A stretch of DNA of 6,293 bases from Clostridia bacterium (GTDB lineage Bacteria > UBA6262 > WVXT01 > JAUXBS01). The notes beneath the pieces are model-generated. The model saw only the letters and a list, made by a program, of their open reading frames with translations, did not search any database and was not told the DNA's origin. Positions within the stretch are counted from its first letter, which is position 1. Each line of letters opens with the position of its first letter. This document shows, in pieces, positions 6,229-6,293 of the stretch. The translations under genes and the position numbers were made by a program. The stretch is taken from assembly GCA_030618495.1 (NCBI GenBank), contig JAUXDE010000096.1, positions 1 to 6,293 on the forward strand, in the 5' to 3' direction.

Positions 6229-6293
6229 ACATTCGCGTTTTTACCGTCGGGAGATAAAAAACAGGAAACCGTCATGGGCGAAGCGGTGAACCA

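Noticed and set aside
6274-6293. A possible rightward gene start: ATG at 6274 with AGGA (6263-6266) seven bases upstream, and TTTAAA/TATAAA boxes at 6171-6199 on the plus strand.
   Set aside because: Only six codons are visible before the window ends and the AT-rich region gives promoter-like matches easily. It could be a divergent gene but cannot be supported from this window.
6241-6293. Riboswitch-like or terminator-like appearance: ACCG (6268-6271) and CGGT (6284-6287) can pair, and on the minus strand a T-run follows.
   Set aside because: The stem is only four base pairs, no known riboswitch core could be matched with confidence, and the sequence is cut off.

Overview
This window looks like ordinary chromosomal DNA from a Gram-negative (diderm) bacterium. 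An outer-membrane beta-barrel protein with a signal peptide shows the diderm envelope. Composition is moderate in G+C, with one very AT-rich gap near the right end. The protease-propeller-barrel architecture suggests a less-studied diderm phylum such as Omnitrophota or Elusimicrobiota, but that is a guess from architecture; no rRNA or other marker gene is present. I see no tRNA, rRNA, CRISPR array, insertion sequence or phage gene.

Left part, plus strand (1-4834): a tightly packed run of four genes. It begins with the charged C-terminal tail of an unidentified protein (1-132). Six bases later comes a 943-residue exported protein (139-2970) joining a zinc-metallopeptidase (peptidase MA / gluzincin type), a six-blade TolB-like PD40 propeller and an Omp85-type outer-membrane barrel. 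Its stop overlaps by one base the start of a CstA-family inner-membrane transporter (2970-4634). The transporter's stop in turn overlaps by four bases the start of a 67-residue cysteine-rich protein (4631-4834). The overlaps imply one transcript with translational coupling. They invite the inference that an envelope metalloprotein, a peptide- or pyruvate-type importer and a small metal- or redox-binding partner work together.

Right part, minus strand (6104 down to 4870): a two-gene polyamine operon, speD (pyruvoyl AdoMet decarboxylase) then speE (spermidine-synthase-type aminopropyltransferase), with a four-base ATGA overlap. SpeD makes the decarboxylated AdoMet that SpeE uses as aminopropyl donor. 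The operon converges on the left one, with 35 bases between the stop codons and no clear terminator.

Regulatory region (6105-6293): a good sigma-70-type promoter for speD (6185-6157), a 14-base palindrome upstream of it (6215-6228), and a perfect 13-base inverted repeat (6138-6126 with 6092-6080). In the speD mRNA the repeat would form a stem whose 33-base loop holds the Shine-Dalgarno sequence and start codon. This hairpin is the most distinctive unexplained structure in the window. The triple-domain outer-membrane metalloprotein and the cysteine-rich protein beside cstA come next.
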